DNA of 64,000 bases from assembly GCA_036502025.1 (NCBI GenBank), contig DASXZJ010000171.1, forward strand, positions 3,419-67,418, read 5' to 3'. Shown piece after piece: positions 25,965 through 33,838 of this stretch (positions are counted from its first letter, which is position 1; the number at the start of each line of letters is the position of its first letter). The notes beneath the pieces were generated by a model, which saw nothing but the letters and a program-made list of their open reading frames with translations, did not search any database and was not told the DNA's origin. A program made the position numbers and the translations under genes. The DNA comes from Bog-473 sp036502025 (lineage in GTDB: Bacteria; Actinomycetota; Acidimicrobiia; Acidimicrobiales; RAAP-2).

Positions 25965-26734
25965 CAGGCCTCCTCGGCCGAGCAAATCTCCGTGTGATTC
26001 CTATCGCGATTCTGATCGGCGATGAGGAACTTTCGGACAGTCCAGATGCTGCGCAACGGGTATACCGCGCCTTCGCCGAAGATGAACCAACCAAATCCGC
26101 TCCGCCATCGCTACTCGAGTACCTCGACGCCATTGATTGTACCGAGTTCGATGACGCCGTGATCCTCACACCAGCTGTCGAGTTCACGGTCATGTACCGC
26201 AACGCACGGTTGGCCGCCAACATGTCGCAGCGCCACGTCGAAGTCGTCGACACACGGACGGCGGCGGCGGGGCAGGGACTGGTCGCCGCCGTGGCGGTGG
26301 AGGCGATCGAGGCCGGCGCTTCTGTCTCGGAAGTGGCGGACGCGGCGAGAGATGCCGCCGGGCGGTCCGAGCTGGTGGCCATGCTGCCGGATCTCGTGTC
26401 GATTGAACGCAGCGGGCACATTCCCGCGACGGCACTCGACCACCGGGCGCACAGGGGATCCCAGCCGCTCTTTCGCTTTAGCAACGGCTCCATTGAGCCC
26501 CTGGGCCGGCCGGGGGCTCAATGGGATGGCCCTTCGTCCCTGCAAGCGGCCTGGCTGGCCGCCGGGGGATTCGAGGCCGAGCGCACCCTTTATTTTCACG
26601 CGGCTGAGGAGAGCGGGGCGGAGCGCTTTCGCTCGTATCTCGGTGGCCGGGCCCCCATCGTCGAGTTCAGCCCGGCGATGACCGTGCACACCGGTATCGG
26701 CTGCGTCGGCGTGGCCTGGCTGCGCCGAGCCTGA
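25913..26734 (+). CDS. DegV family fatty-acid-binding protein
   Basis: The 273-residue product begins VSLLTDSSACLPPGLLGR, the nucleotide-like TDSs motif that in DegV/FakB proteins contacts the fatty-acid carboxylate, and continues with VIPIAILIGDEEL, LTPAVEFTVMYRNARLAA and the VVDTRTAAAGQGLVAA helix. FakB proteins present a fatty acid to the kinase FakA; no fakA is nearby. GTG 25913 (or 25916) is only 5 nt from a TATATT box. The gene overlaps the start of the divergent regulator. Confidence 0.88.
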   Translation: MVSSCVSLLTDSSACLPPGLLGRANLRVIPIAILIGDEELSDSPDAAQRVYRAFAEDEPTKSAPPSLLEYLDAIDCTEFDDAVILTPAVEFTVMYRNARLAANMSQRHVEVVDTRTAAAGQGLVAAVAVEAIEAGASVSEVADAARDAAGRSELVAMLPDLVSIERSGHIPATALDHRAHRGSQPLFRFSNGSIEPLGRPGAQWDGPSSLQAAWLAAGGFEAERTLYFHAAEESGAERFRSYLGGRAPIVEFSPAMTVHTGIGCVGVAWLRRA

Positions 26735-26755
26735 GGCCGCAGTCGACGATCTTCC

Positions 26756-26772
26756 CCGGCCGGGCGGGCCGG
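26756..26772 (+). terminator. GC hairpin downstream of degV
   Basis: CCGGCC-GGGCG-GGCCGG forms a 6-bp GC stem 21 nt after the degV stop. There is no T-tract, so it is at best a non-canonical terminator. Confidence 0.3.
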
Positions 26773-26919
26773 TGGGACGCCCGATCAAAGGAGTGGGGCG
26801 CGGATCACGGGTGTCGCGCCAGCCGGCTGTGCGAGCTGGGTTTTGAGGACCTGAGCCGCGTCTTGTACCGCCGGCGATGCGATCGACTCTTTCCGCCATT
26901 ACCACGGTACACCAGGGTA

Positions 26920-26941
26920 GGGGCCTTGATGCAAGCGGTCC
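26920..26941. promoter_or_regulatory. Rifamycin-associated element (RAE)-like inverted repeat upstream of rph
   Basis: The imperfect palindrome AGGGGCCTTGATGCAAGCGG... (26920-26941) reads on the other strand as CTTGCATCAAGGCCCC. This agrees, in its CTTGC-n-CAAGGCCCC core, with the rifamycin-associated element reported upstream of actinobacterial rifamycin-inactivating genes (consensus from memory: GGGGCTTGCGGCAAGGCCC). It lies 102 nt before the rph start. The rest of the 308-nt gap 26735-27043 shows no gene; the 3' part holds a GGAGGG ribosome site. Confidence 0.65.
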
Positions 26942-27043
26942 GGGTGTGCTGACAATGCACGCCGCAGGGCGAACCACGGGCCGTCGGCCCGACCGAGCGT
27001 CGGAATGAATACCGCCCCGAGGGGCTCACGGGAGGGTGGACCG

Positions 27044-29638
27044 ATGACCAACTACGTGCTGGGTTTCGGGGAGATCGACCGATCGCAGGTCGCGGTCGTC
27101 GGCGGCAAGGGCGCCCACCTAGGGGAACTTTCGCGGATCGAAGGCATCCGCGTCCCGACTGGGTTCTGTGTGACGACGGACGCCTTCCGCCGGATCATGG
27201 CCGACGCGTCACCCATCGGCGACCGGCTCGATCGGCTGTCGCGTGTGAGCCCCGATGACCCGGAGGCGATCCTCACGCGCAGCGCGGAGATCCGCCGGAT
27301 CATCCAAGGGATCGCCATCCCCGACGATCTGGCCGCGGAAGTCGTCCGCTCGGTCGCCCGGCTGGACGAACAAGCTGCCTATGCCATCCGATCCAGCGCG
27401 ACCGCAGAGGACCTGCCGACGGCCTCCTTCGCCGGACAGCAGGACACCTACCTGAACGTCGTGGGGCCAGCGGCGATCCTCGAGCACATCAGCCGGTGCT
27501 GGGCGTCGCTCTTCACTGAGCGGGCCGTGACCTACCGCCTCCGGAATGGATTCGACCAGCGCAAAGTCCAGATGGCCGTGATCGTGCAGCAGATGGCCTT
27601 CCCGCAGGCGGCCGGCGTCCTGTTCACAGCCGACCCCGTCACCTCCAACCGCAAGATCGTCTCGGTAGAGGCCGCCTTCGGACTCGGTGAGGCCCTGGTC
27701 TCAGGCCGGGTGAACGCGGACGTCTACCGGGTGCACGACGGCGAAATCGTTACCAAGCAGATCGCCACCAAGCAGGTGGCCATGCATGCCTCACCGTCAG
27801 GCGGGACGCAGGAAGATGCGATCGACCCGGTGCGTCAGCCGCGGCCGGCACTGACGGATGCACAGGTCGTGCGCCTCGCACAGCTGGGCCGGACGATCGA
27901 AGCGCACTTCGGCCACCCCCAGGACATCGAATGGTGCTTGGGGGACGATGGGTTCCAGATCGTGCAGAGCCGGCCGATCACCACGCTGTTCCCCATCCCC
28001 GAAGTCGGCGACCAGGAGAACCACGTCTTCATCTCCGTCGGTCACGCCCAGATGATGACCGACGCCATGAAGCCGCTGGGGATCTCCTTCTGGCAATTGA
28101 CGACCCCCCGGCCGATGTACGTGGCCGGCGGGAGGCTGTTCGTCGATGTCGCCTCGGACCTGGGGTCGCCGGCGAGACGCGCCGGTCTCATGGAAGTCTT
28201 TGGGAAATCCGATCCGCTCATCGGGGACGCGTTGAAGACCATCCTCGAGCGCGACGGGTTCATCCCCGACCTGGAGGACGAGAGTCCAGGTGCCGCGCCG
28301 AGTGGCGGCATGCCCGCCCCCATCGAAACCGATCCGGCGATCGTCACTGGGCTGATCGAGCGCAGTGAGGCCTCCATTGCCACGTTGAAGAACGACATCC
28401 GCGGGAAGTCCGGCCCCGCACTGCTCGATTTCATCCTGGCGGACATTCAGGAGCTGAGGCGGATCCTCTTCGATCCGCAGAGTCATCGGGTGTTCATGTC
28501 GGCCATGGAAGCCACGTGGTGGCTCAACGACCAGCTGCAGGCCTGGCTGGGCGAGAGGAACGCGGCCGACACGCTCACCCAATCTGTCCCCCACAACGTC
28601 ACGTCGGAGATGGGGCTGGCGCTCCTTGACGTCGCGGACGTGATCCGTCCGTATCCCGAGGTGGTGACTTTTCTGCAAAACGTCGAGGAAGAGGACTTCT
28701 TGGACGAACTGGCCACGCGTACGGGCGGGCGGGAAGCCCGTGACGCCATCGGGGCCTACCTCGACAAGTACGGCATGCGCTGCGTGGGTGAGATCGACAT
28801 CACGAGGCCGCGTTGGAGCGAACGCCCCACCACCCTCCTACCGCTGATCCTCGGCAACATCAAGAACTTCGAGCCGGGCGCGGGCGAGCGGCGCTTCGAG
28901 CAAGGCCGGCAGGAGGCCTGGGAGAAGGAACGGGAGCTCCTGGCGCGCTTGGGGGACCTACCGGACGGCGAGCGCAAGGCCGATGAGGCCAAGCAGAAGA
29001 TCGACCGGGTCCGGACCTTCATCGGGTACCGGGAGTACCCGAAGTACGGGATGGTCAGCCGCTACTTCGTTTACAAGCAGGCCTTGCTGGAAGAGGCCGG
29101 GCGTCTCGTGCAGGCCCGTGTGCTTCGTGAGGAGGAGGACATCTTCTATCTAACGTTCCAGGAGCTCCACGACGTCGTGCGCACGAACCACGCGGATGAT
29201 CAGCTCATCTCCCAACGCCAGGACACGTTCAGGTCGCATCAAGCCCTGACGCCGCCCCGGGTGTCCACGTCGGACGGCGAAGTGGTCGCCGGGGTGTACC
29301 GACGCGACGACATGCCGGCCGGCGCGCTCGTCGGCTTAGCGGTTTCGGCCGGGACCATCGAGGGGCGGGCCCGCGTCATCCTGGACATGGCGGAGGCCGA
29401 TCTCGAGCCGGGCGACATCCTGGTTACGGCCTACACCGACCCCAGCTGGTCGCCCCTGTTCGTTGCGATCACGGGCCTGGTGACGGAGGTCGGTGGCCTG
29501 ATGACTCATGGCGCCGTCATCGCGCGGGAGTACGGCTTGCCGGCCGTCGTGGGCGTCGAGCACGCCACTCGGTTGATCCGCGACGGGCAACGGATACGCG
29601 TCAATGGAACGGACGGGTACGTCGAGATCCTGTCCTAG
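27044..29638 (+). CDS. rph: Rifampin phosphotransferase
   Basis: The 864-residue protein has the three-part RPH layout. An N-terminal ATP-grasp domain (VGGKGAHLGEL, AYAIRSSATAEDLPTASFAGQ, IEWCLGDDGFQIVQSRPITTLFP) is followed by the RPH-specific middle domain (SVGHAQMMTDAMKPLGISFW, later FIGYREYPKYGMVSRYF) and the swivelling phosphohistidine domain with TEVGGLMTHGAVIARE, where H822 is the catalytic histidine. RPH transfers the beta-phosphate of ATP to rifamycins, inactivating them. PEP synthase is the nearest relative, but the middle domain favours RPH. ATG 27044 is preceded by GGAGGG; a further upstream ATG at 27005 is less likely. Confidence 0.9.
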   Translation: MTNYVLGFGEIDRSQVAVVGGKGAHLGELSRIEGIRVPTGFCVTTDAFRRIMADASPIGDRLDRLSRVSPDDPEAILTRSAEIRRIIQGIAIPDDLAAEVVRSVARLDEQAAYAIRSSATAEDLPTASFAGQQDTYLNVVGPAAILEHISRCWASLFTERAVTYRLRNGFDQRKVQMAVIVQQMAFPQAAGVLFTADPVTSNRKIVSVEAAFGLGEALVSGRVNADVYRVHDGEIVTKQIATKQVAMHASPSGGTQEDAIDPVRQPRPALTDAQVVRLAQLGRTIEAHFGHPQDIEWCLGDDGFQIVQSRPITTLFPIPEVGDQENHVFISVGHAQMMTDAMKPLGISFWQLTTPRPMYVAGGRLFVDVASDLGSPARRAGLMEVFGKSDPLIGDALKTILERDGFIPDLEDESPGAAPSGGMPAPIETDPAIVTGLIERSEASIATLKNDIRGKSGPALLDFILADIQELRRILFDPQSHRVFMSAMEATWWLNDQLQAWLGERNAADTLTQSVPHNVTSEMGLALLDVADVIRPYPEVVTFLQNVEEEDFLDELATRTGGREARDAIGAYLDKYGMRCVGEIDITRPRWSERPTTLLPLILGNIKNFEPGAGERRFEQGRQEAWEKERELLARLGDLPDGERKADEAKQKIDRVRTFIGYREYPKYGMVSRYFVYKQALLEEAGRLVQARVLREEEDIFYLTFQELHDVVRTNHADDQLISQRQDTFRSHQALTPPRVSTSDGEVVAGVYRRDDMPAGALVGLAVSAGTIEGRARVILDMAEADLEPGDILVTAYTDPSWSPLFVAITGLVTEVGGLMTHGAVIAREYGLPAVVGVEHATRLIRDGQRIRVNGTDGYVEILS

Positions 29639-29709
29639 ACGCGGCGAACCCCCCGGTGGACGGTCGGGTCGGGTGTGACGGACAAGGCCTCTGACCAGCC
29701 AAAATGAAG

Positions 29710-29781
29710 CGCCCCCGGCAGGACTCGAACCTGCGCCACCGGCTCCGGAGGCCGGTGCTCTATCCGCTGAGCTACGGGGGC
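29710..29781 (-). tRNA. tRNA-Arg (anticodon CCG)
   Basis: The minus strand folds as a cloverleaf: acceptor GCCCCCG paired with CGGGGGC, D-arm GCTCAGCGGATAGAGC, anticodon stem CCGGC/GCCGG around loop CTCCGGA (anticodon CCG, reading CGG) and T-arm with GGTTCGAGTCC. The discriminator base is G and CCA is not encoded. It lies between rph and lysA. Confidence 0.95.
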
Positions 29782-29846
29782 AAGAGCAGGGGACGATCGT
29801 AGTCGTGATGCGTGCGACCACGTCCCGGCACGAGATGCACCTGCCG

Positions 29847-29852
29847 TATCCT
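29847..29852 (+). promoter_or_regulatory. Putative leaderless -10 box of lysA
   Basis: TATCCT lies 8 nt before the lysA ATG, so transcription would start at or within a few bases of the start codon. There is no ribosome site. No convincing -35 is visible. Confidence 0.4.
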
Positions 29853-29860
29853 GCTCTCCC

Positions 29861-31168
29861 ATGCCAGCCGATCACGATGTGATCACCGCCGCGGTCGAGC
29901 GGCAGCTCCTGCCACGCACCGCTTCGGTGGGCGCGGACGGGCATCTCCGCGTCGCTGACATCGATGTCCTCGAGTTGGCCCAGGAGTTCGGAACGCCGCT
30001 CTTCGTCTATGACGAGTACCACTTGCGCCAGGCCTGCCGCGAGGCGGTGGCGGCCTGGGGCGACGGAGTGGCCTACGCCACCAAAGCGTTCCTCTGTCGA
30101 GCCATGGCCCGGCTCGCCCATGAAGAGGGTATGCACCTCGATGTGGCGTCCGGCGGGGAGCTCAACGTCGCCCTCACGGCCGGCGTCCCAGCCGAGCGGT
30201 TGGTCCTCCACGGCAACAACAAATCCGAGGACGAACTGGCCGAAGCTCTCGAGTACGGGGTCGGCCGGATCGTGGTCGACTCCTTCGACGAGATCGCCCG
30301 CCTGGGACGCCTGCTCGACGCGGGACCGCAGCGAACCATCCGGCCGCGGGTCCTGGTCCGGGTGACCCCCGGGGTCGAGGCGCATACGCACGAGTTCGTG
30401 CGGACCGGGCAGGAGGACTCCAAGTTCGGGTTCTCGGTGGCCTCAGGCGCCGCGACCGAGGCGGTGGCCGCACTCGAGCTCCTGCCCGGAGTCGAATTGG
30501 TGGGTGTGCACGCCCACATTGGCAGCCAGGTCTTCGAGGCGTCGTCCTTCGAGCAGGCGGCCGAAGTGCTCGGTGGGTTCTTCGCGCCGCTGGATCTCCC
30601 CGAGCTCGTCGTGGGCGGAGGACTCGGGGTGCCGTACGTCAACGGTGAGCACGCGCCCAGCCAGACCGAGTGGGCCGAGGTAACGCGAGCCGCCTGTGCC
30701 AAGGCTGGTGTCAACCCTTCTACCCGTCTCTCGGCCGAGCCGGGCCGTTCGATCGTGGCCGCGGCGGGGATGACGCTCTACACCGTCGGCACGATCAAGC
30801 AACTGCCCGGGATCCGCACCTACGTCAGCGTTGACGGAGGGATGAGCGACAACCCGCGCCCGGTGCTCTATGGCAGTGGGTATGAAGCCTTCCTACCCCG
30901 CGAAGTTGACGCACCGCGACTCCGGCCAGTGCGCGTGGTGGGCAAGCATTGCGAGAGCGGGGACCTGGTCGTACCGGAGGCCCAGGTGCCCGAGGACGTG
31001 CGAGTGGGCGACATCTTGGCCACGCCGGTCACGGGTGCCTACGGCTACGCCATGGCCTCCAACTACAACAAGGTCCCCCGACCGGCGGTCATCTTCGTGT
31101 CCGACGGGACGGCCAAGGTCGTCGTGCGCCGGGAGACTTTCGAGGACCTCTCCCGCCTCGACGCCTGA
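29861..31168 (+). CDS. lysA: Diaminopimelate decarboxylase
   Basis: The 435-residue product has the PLP lysine in AYATKAFLC (K75), the HGNNKSEDEL motif, VHAHIGSQ and the glycine-rich VVGGGLGVPY phosphate loop, then SAEPGRSIVA and the C-terminal GKHCESGD motif with the active-site cysteine. It decarboxylates meso-diaminopimelate to lysine in the cytoplasm, the final lysine step. It heads a run of aspartate-family genes (hom, thrC). The 5' end of the gene appears leaderless. Confidence 0.95.
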   Translation: MPADHDVITAAVERQLLPRTASVGADGHLRVADIDVLELAQEFGTPLFVYDEYHLRQACREAVAAWGDGVAYATKAFLCRAMARLAHEEGMHLDVASGGELNVALTAGVPAERLVLHGNNKSEDELAEALEYGVGRIVVDSFDEIARLGRLLDAGPQRTIRPRVLVRVTPGVEAHTHEFVRTGQEDSKFGFSVASGAATEAVAALELLPGVELVGVHAHIGSQVFEASSFEQAAEVLGGFFAPLDLPELVVGGGLGVPYVNGEHAPSQTEWAEVTRAACAKAGVNPSTRLSAEPGRSIVAAAGMTLYTVGTIKQLPGIRTYVSVDGGMSDNPRPVLYGSGYEAFLPREVDAPRLRPVRVVGKHCESGDLVVPEAQVPEDVRVGDILATPVTGAYGYAMASNYNKVPRPAVIFVSDGTAKVVVRRETFEDLSRLDA

Positions 31169-31205
31169 GCGCAGCTCGGCAGCCGTTGGCGCGGCGGACA
31201 GCCTG

Positions 31206-31211
31206 TACCGT
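31206..31211 (+). promoter_or_regulatory. Putative leaderless -10 box of hom
   Basis: TACCGT (within TGTACCGT) ends 6 nt before the hom ATG at 31218, with no ribosome site between. The lysA-hom gap is only 49 nt, so hom may also be transcribed from lysA. Confidence 0.35.
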
Positions 31212-31217
31212 TGTCAG

Positions 31218-32540
31218 ATGACCGGGACCGAGGCGCAGCCGCACCCGAGCCCCGCCGTGCGGGTGGCTCTGCTGGGCTGTGGCAACGTCGGCAGCGCCGT
31301 CGCCGAGCTCCTGGTAACCCGGCAGGACGACATCGCGGCACGTACCGGGATCCGCCTCGAGCTGGTCGGGATCGCCGTCGCCGATGTCACCCGCACACGG
31401 TCGGCCGCCATTCCCGTCGAGCTGATCTGCGGTGACGCCGCCGCCTTGGTGAACCGCGCCGACGTCGATGTCGTGGTTGAGACCATCGGGGGGCTCCACC
31501 CGGCCCACGAGCTCATTGAGGCCGCGCTGCGGGCGGGCAGACCGGTGGTCACCGCCAACAAAGCCCTCATCGCTGTCGCCGGAGCGGAGTTGGCCGACGT
31601 GGCCGCCGCCCACGCCGTCGACCTCTTGTACGAGGCGGCCGTGGCCGGTGCCATCCCGGTGATCCGACCCCTACGCGAGTCGCTGGCCGGCGAACAGATC
31701 GTCCGGGTCATGGGCATCGTCAACGGGACGACCAACTTCATCCTGACCCGCATGGAGGAGGACGGCGTCTCCTATGACGATGCCCTGGCCGAGGCCCAAC
31801 GGCTGGGGTTGGCCGAGCGCGATCCGAGCGCGGATGTCGAGGGCCATGACGCCGCGGCCAAGGCGGCCATCCTCGCCGCCCTGGCCTTCGGGAGCGACGT
31901 GGTCGACGCCGACGTCCACCGTGAGGGCATCACGGGTATCAGCGCCGCCGACGTCGCCTACGCCAACCGGCTTGGTTACGCGGTCAAGCTCCTCGCCGTG
32001 GCCGAGCTGGTGGACTGGGGCCCCGAGCTCTCGGTCAGGGTCCACCCGGCCATGGTGCCGCGGGCACACCCCTTGGCCTCCGTTCGCGGCGCGTTCAACG
32101 CCGTCTTCGTCGAGGGTGCGGTCAGCGGGGAGCTCATGCTCTATGGCCGAGGGGCCGGCGGGGGACCGACCGCCAGCGCCATGCTCGGTGATCTCGTCGA
32201 TGCCTCGCGCAACCTGAGGGCGGGCGCGCCAGCGCCGGCACCCAAGCGGATCAGCACGACCGTGCGGGACCAGGCGGATCTGCACTCGGCCTTCTACCTC
32301 AGCATGGATGTGGCCGACCGTCCCGGAGTTCTGGCCGCCGTGGCCAAGATCTTCGGCGATCACGATGTCTCCATCCGGGCCATGGAACAGGTCGGGTTGG
32401 CCGACGAGGCGCGTCTGATCTTCCTCACCCACGTCGCCCGCGAGGGGGATCTCCTCGCCACCATCGACAAATTGCGCATGCATCAAGCGGTGGACCGGGT
32501 CAGCGGTGTGCTGCGCGTCATCGGCGAGGACGGGGACTGA
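31218..32540 (+). CDS. hom: Homoserine dehydrogenase
   Basis: The 440-residue product begins with a NAD(P)-binding fold (VALLGCGNVGSAVAEL), has VVTANKALIA, the catalytic-domain signature GIVNGTTNFILTRM and YEAAVAGAIPVI, and ends in an ACT domain (DVADRPGVLAAVAKIFGDH), the usual threonine-feedback site. It reduces aspartate semialdehyde to homoserine. ATG 31218 sits one base-pair window after a TACCGT box. thrC follows after 1 nt; thrB is not adjacent. Confidence 0.95.
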   Translation: MTGTEAQPHPSPAVRVALLGCGNVGSAVAELLVTRQDDIAARTGIRLELVGIAVADVTRTRSAAIPVELICGDAAALVNRADVDVVVETIGGLHPAHELIEAALRAGRPVVTANKALIAVAGAELADVAAAHAVDLLYEAAVAGAIPVIRPLRESLAGEQIVRVMGIVNGTTNFILTRMEEDGVSYDDALAEAQRLGLAERDPSADVEGHDAAAKAAILAALAFGSDVVDADVHREGITGISAADVAYANRLGYAVKLLAVAELVDWGPELSVRVHPAMVPRAHPLASVRGAFNAVFVEGAVSGELMLYGRGAGGGPTASAMLGDLVDASRNLRAGAPAPAPKRISTTVRDQADLHSAFYLSMDVADRPGVLAAVAKIFGDHDVSIRAMEQVGLADEARLIFLTHVAREGDLLATIDKLRMHQAVDRVSGVLRVIGEDGD

Positions 32541-32541
32541 A

Positions 32542-33585
32542 ATGGGGGCCGGCTGGCGTGGCGTGATGGAGGAGTACCGCGCTTTCCTGCCGCTGACCGA
32601 CGACACTCCTGTGGTCACGTTGCTCGAGGGCGGCACGCCGCTGGTGCCCGCCCCCAGGCTGTCCGAGCGGATGGGCGCCCACGTGTGGCTGAAGGTCGAG
32701 GGCGCCAACCCGACCGGGTCGTTCAAGGATCGCGGCATGACGATGGCCATCTCCAAGGCGGTTGAGGAGGGGGCCAAGGCGGTCGTGTGCGCGTCCACGG
32801 GCAACACGTCTGCCTCTGCGGCGGCCTACGCGGCGCGGGCCGGGCTGACGTGTGTGGTGCTCATACCCGAAGGTCACATCGCCTTGGGCAAGTTGGCCCA
32901 GGCGCTGGTGCACGGGGCCAGGGTGCTCCAGGTGCGGGGAAACTTCGACCAGCTCCTGACCATTGTGCGCGAGCTGCCCGACCACGCGCCCATCACAGTC
33001 GTGAACTCGGTCAACCCGCACCGCATCGAAGGGCAGAAGACCGGGGCCTTCGAGATCGTCGACGTCCTCGGTGACGCGCCGGACGTCCACTGCATCCCGG
33101 TGGGCAACGCCGGCAACATCACGGCCTACTGGCGCGGCTATCTGCAGTACAAGGAGGCCGGTCGCGCCACGAAGCTCCCCCGCCTGCTGGGATTCCAGGC
33201 CGCCGGAGCGGCACCCATCGTCCTCGGACACCCGGTGGAGAACCCCGAGACGATTGCCACGGCGATCCGCATCGGGAACCCGGCCAGCTGGTATTCGGCG
33301 ACGGCGGCCGCCAGCGAGTCGGGCGGGTCCATCACCGCCGTCACCGACGAGGAGATTCTGGGGGCCTACACCTTCCTGGCCCAGCAGGAGTCGGTCTTCT
33401 GTGAAGCCGCCTCGGCCGCTTCGGTGGCTGGGTTGATGAAGACCGGGGTGCCGGAGGGTTCCAACGTGGTGTGCGTGCTCACCGGGCACGGTCTGAAAGA
33501 TCCGGACCTGGCCATCAGCCAGATCTCGGTACCCTCGATTATCGATCTTGACCTCACCACAATTCTGTCGGAACTGTCCCTGTAG
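32542..33585 (+). CDS. thrC: Threonine synthase
   Basis: The 347-residue PLP enzyme has NPTGSFKDRGMT with the Schiff-base lysine K62, ASTGNTSASAAAYAARAG, the phosphate-binding VGNAGNITAYW and the C-terminal VCVLTGHGLKDP. It converts phosphohomoserine to threonine. Its ATG begins 1 nt after the hom stop. The N-terminus is short, as in the actinobacterial/plant-distinct class of about 350 residues. Confidence 0.94.
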   Translation: MGAGWRGVMEEYRAFLPLTDDTPVVTLLEGGTPLVPAPRLSERMGAHVWLKVEGANPTGSFKDRGMTMAISKAVEEGAKAVVCASTGNTSASAAAYAARAGLTCVVLIPEGHIALGKLAQALVHGARVLQVRGNFDQLLTIVRELPDHAPITVVNSVNPHRIEGQKTGAFEIVDVLGDAPDVHCIPVGNAGNITAYWRGYLQYKEAGRATKLPRLLGFQAAGAAPIVLGHPVENPETIATAIRIGNPASWYSATAAASESGGSITAVTDEEILGAYTFLAQQESVFCEAASAASVAGLMKTGVPEGSNVVCVLTGHGLKDPDLAISQISVPSIIDLDLTTILSELSL

Positions 33586-33630
33586 ACCTCCGCTCGGCAG
33601 GCGTCGAAAGCCCTGGTTGGGCCGGGGGTG

Positions 33631-33660
33631 TTGGCATTGGGGGTGGTGTCCCGCTAATGT
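33631..33660 (+). promoter_or_regulatory. Putative rho promoter
   Basis: TTGGCA (33631-33636) and TAATGT (33655-33660) are 18 nt apart in the 253-nt gap before rho. A long leader of about 170 nt would follow; it contains a weak GATTC...GAATC repeat at 33746-33762. Long leaders are common for autoregulated rho. Confidence 0.4.
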
Positions 33661-33838
33661 AGGTACATCCCCACTGCGCTTCGAGGCGCTCTCCGCGGGT
33701 ACCAAGATGGTCCCGGAGTGCTTCCCGCAGAGGTGATTGGGGGAAGATTCTCGAAACGAATCCTCTCTCCTCCCTGTTTCCCCTCGCCACGCGCGGACAT
33801 TCCGAGCCGGCGATAACCCTCTACGGAAGAGGAGCCCG

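Noticed and set aside
27044..29638. Phosphoenolpyruvate synthase
   Set aside because: ATP-grasp and phosphohistidine domains are shared, but the middle domain motifs and upstream RAE-like element fit rifampin phosphotransferase better.
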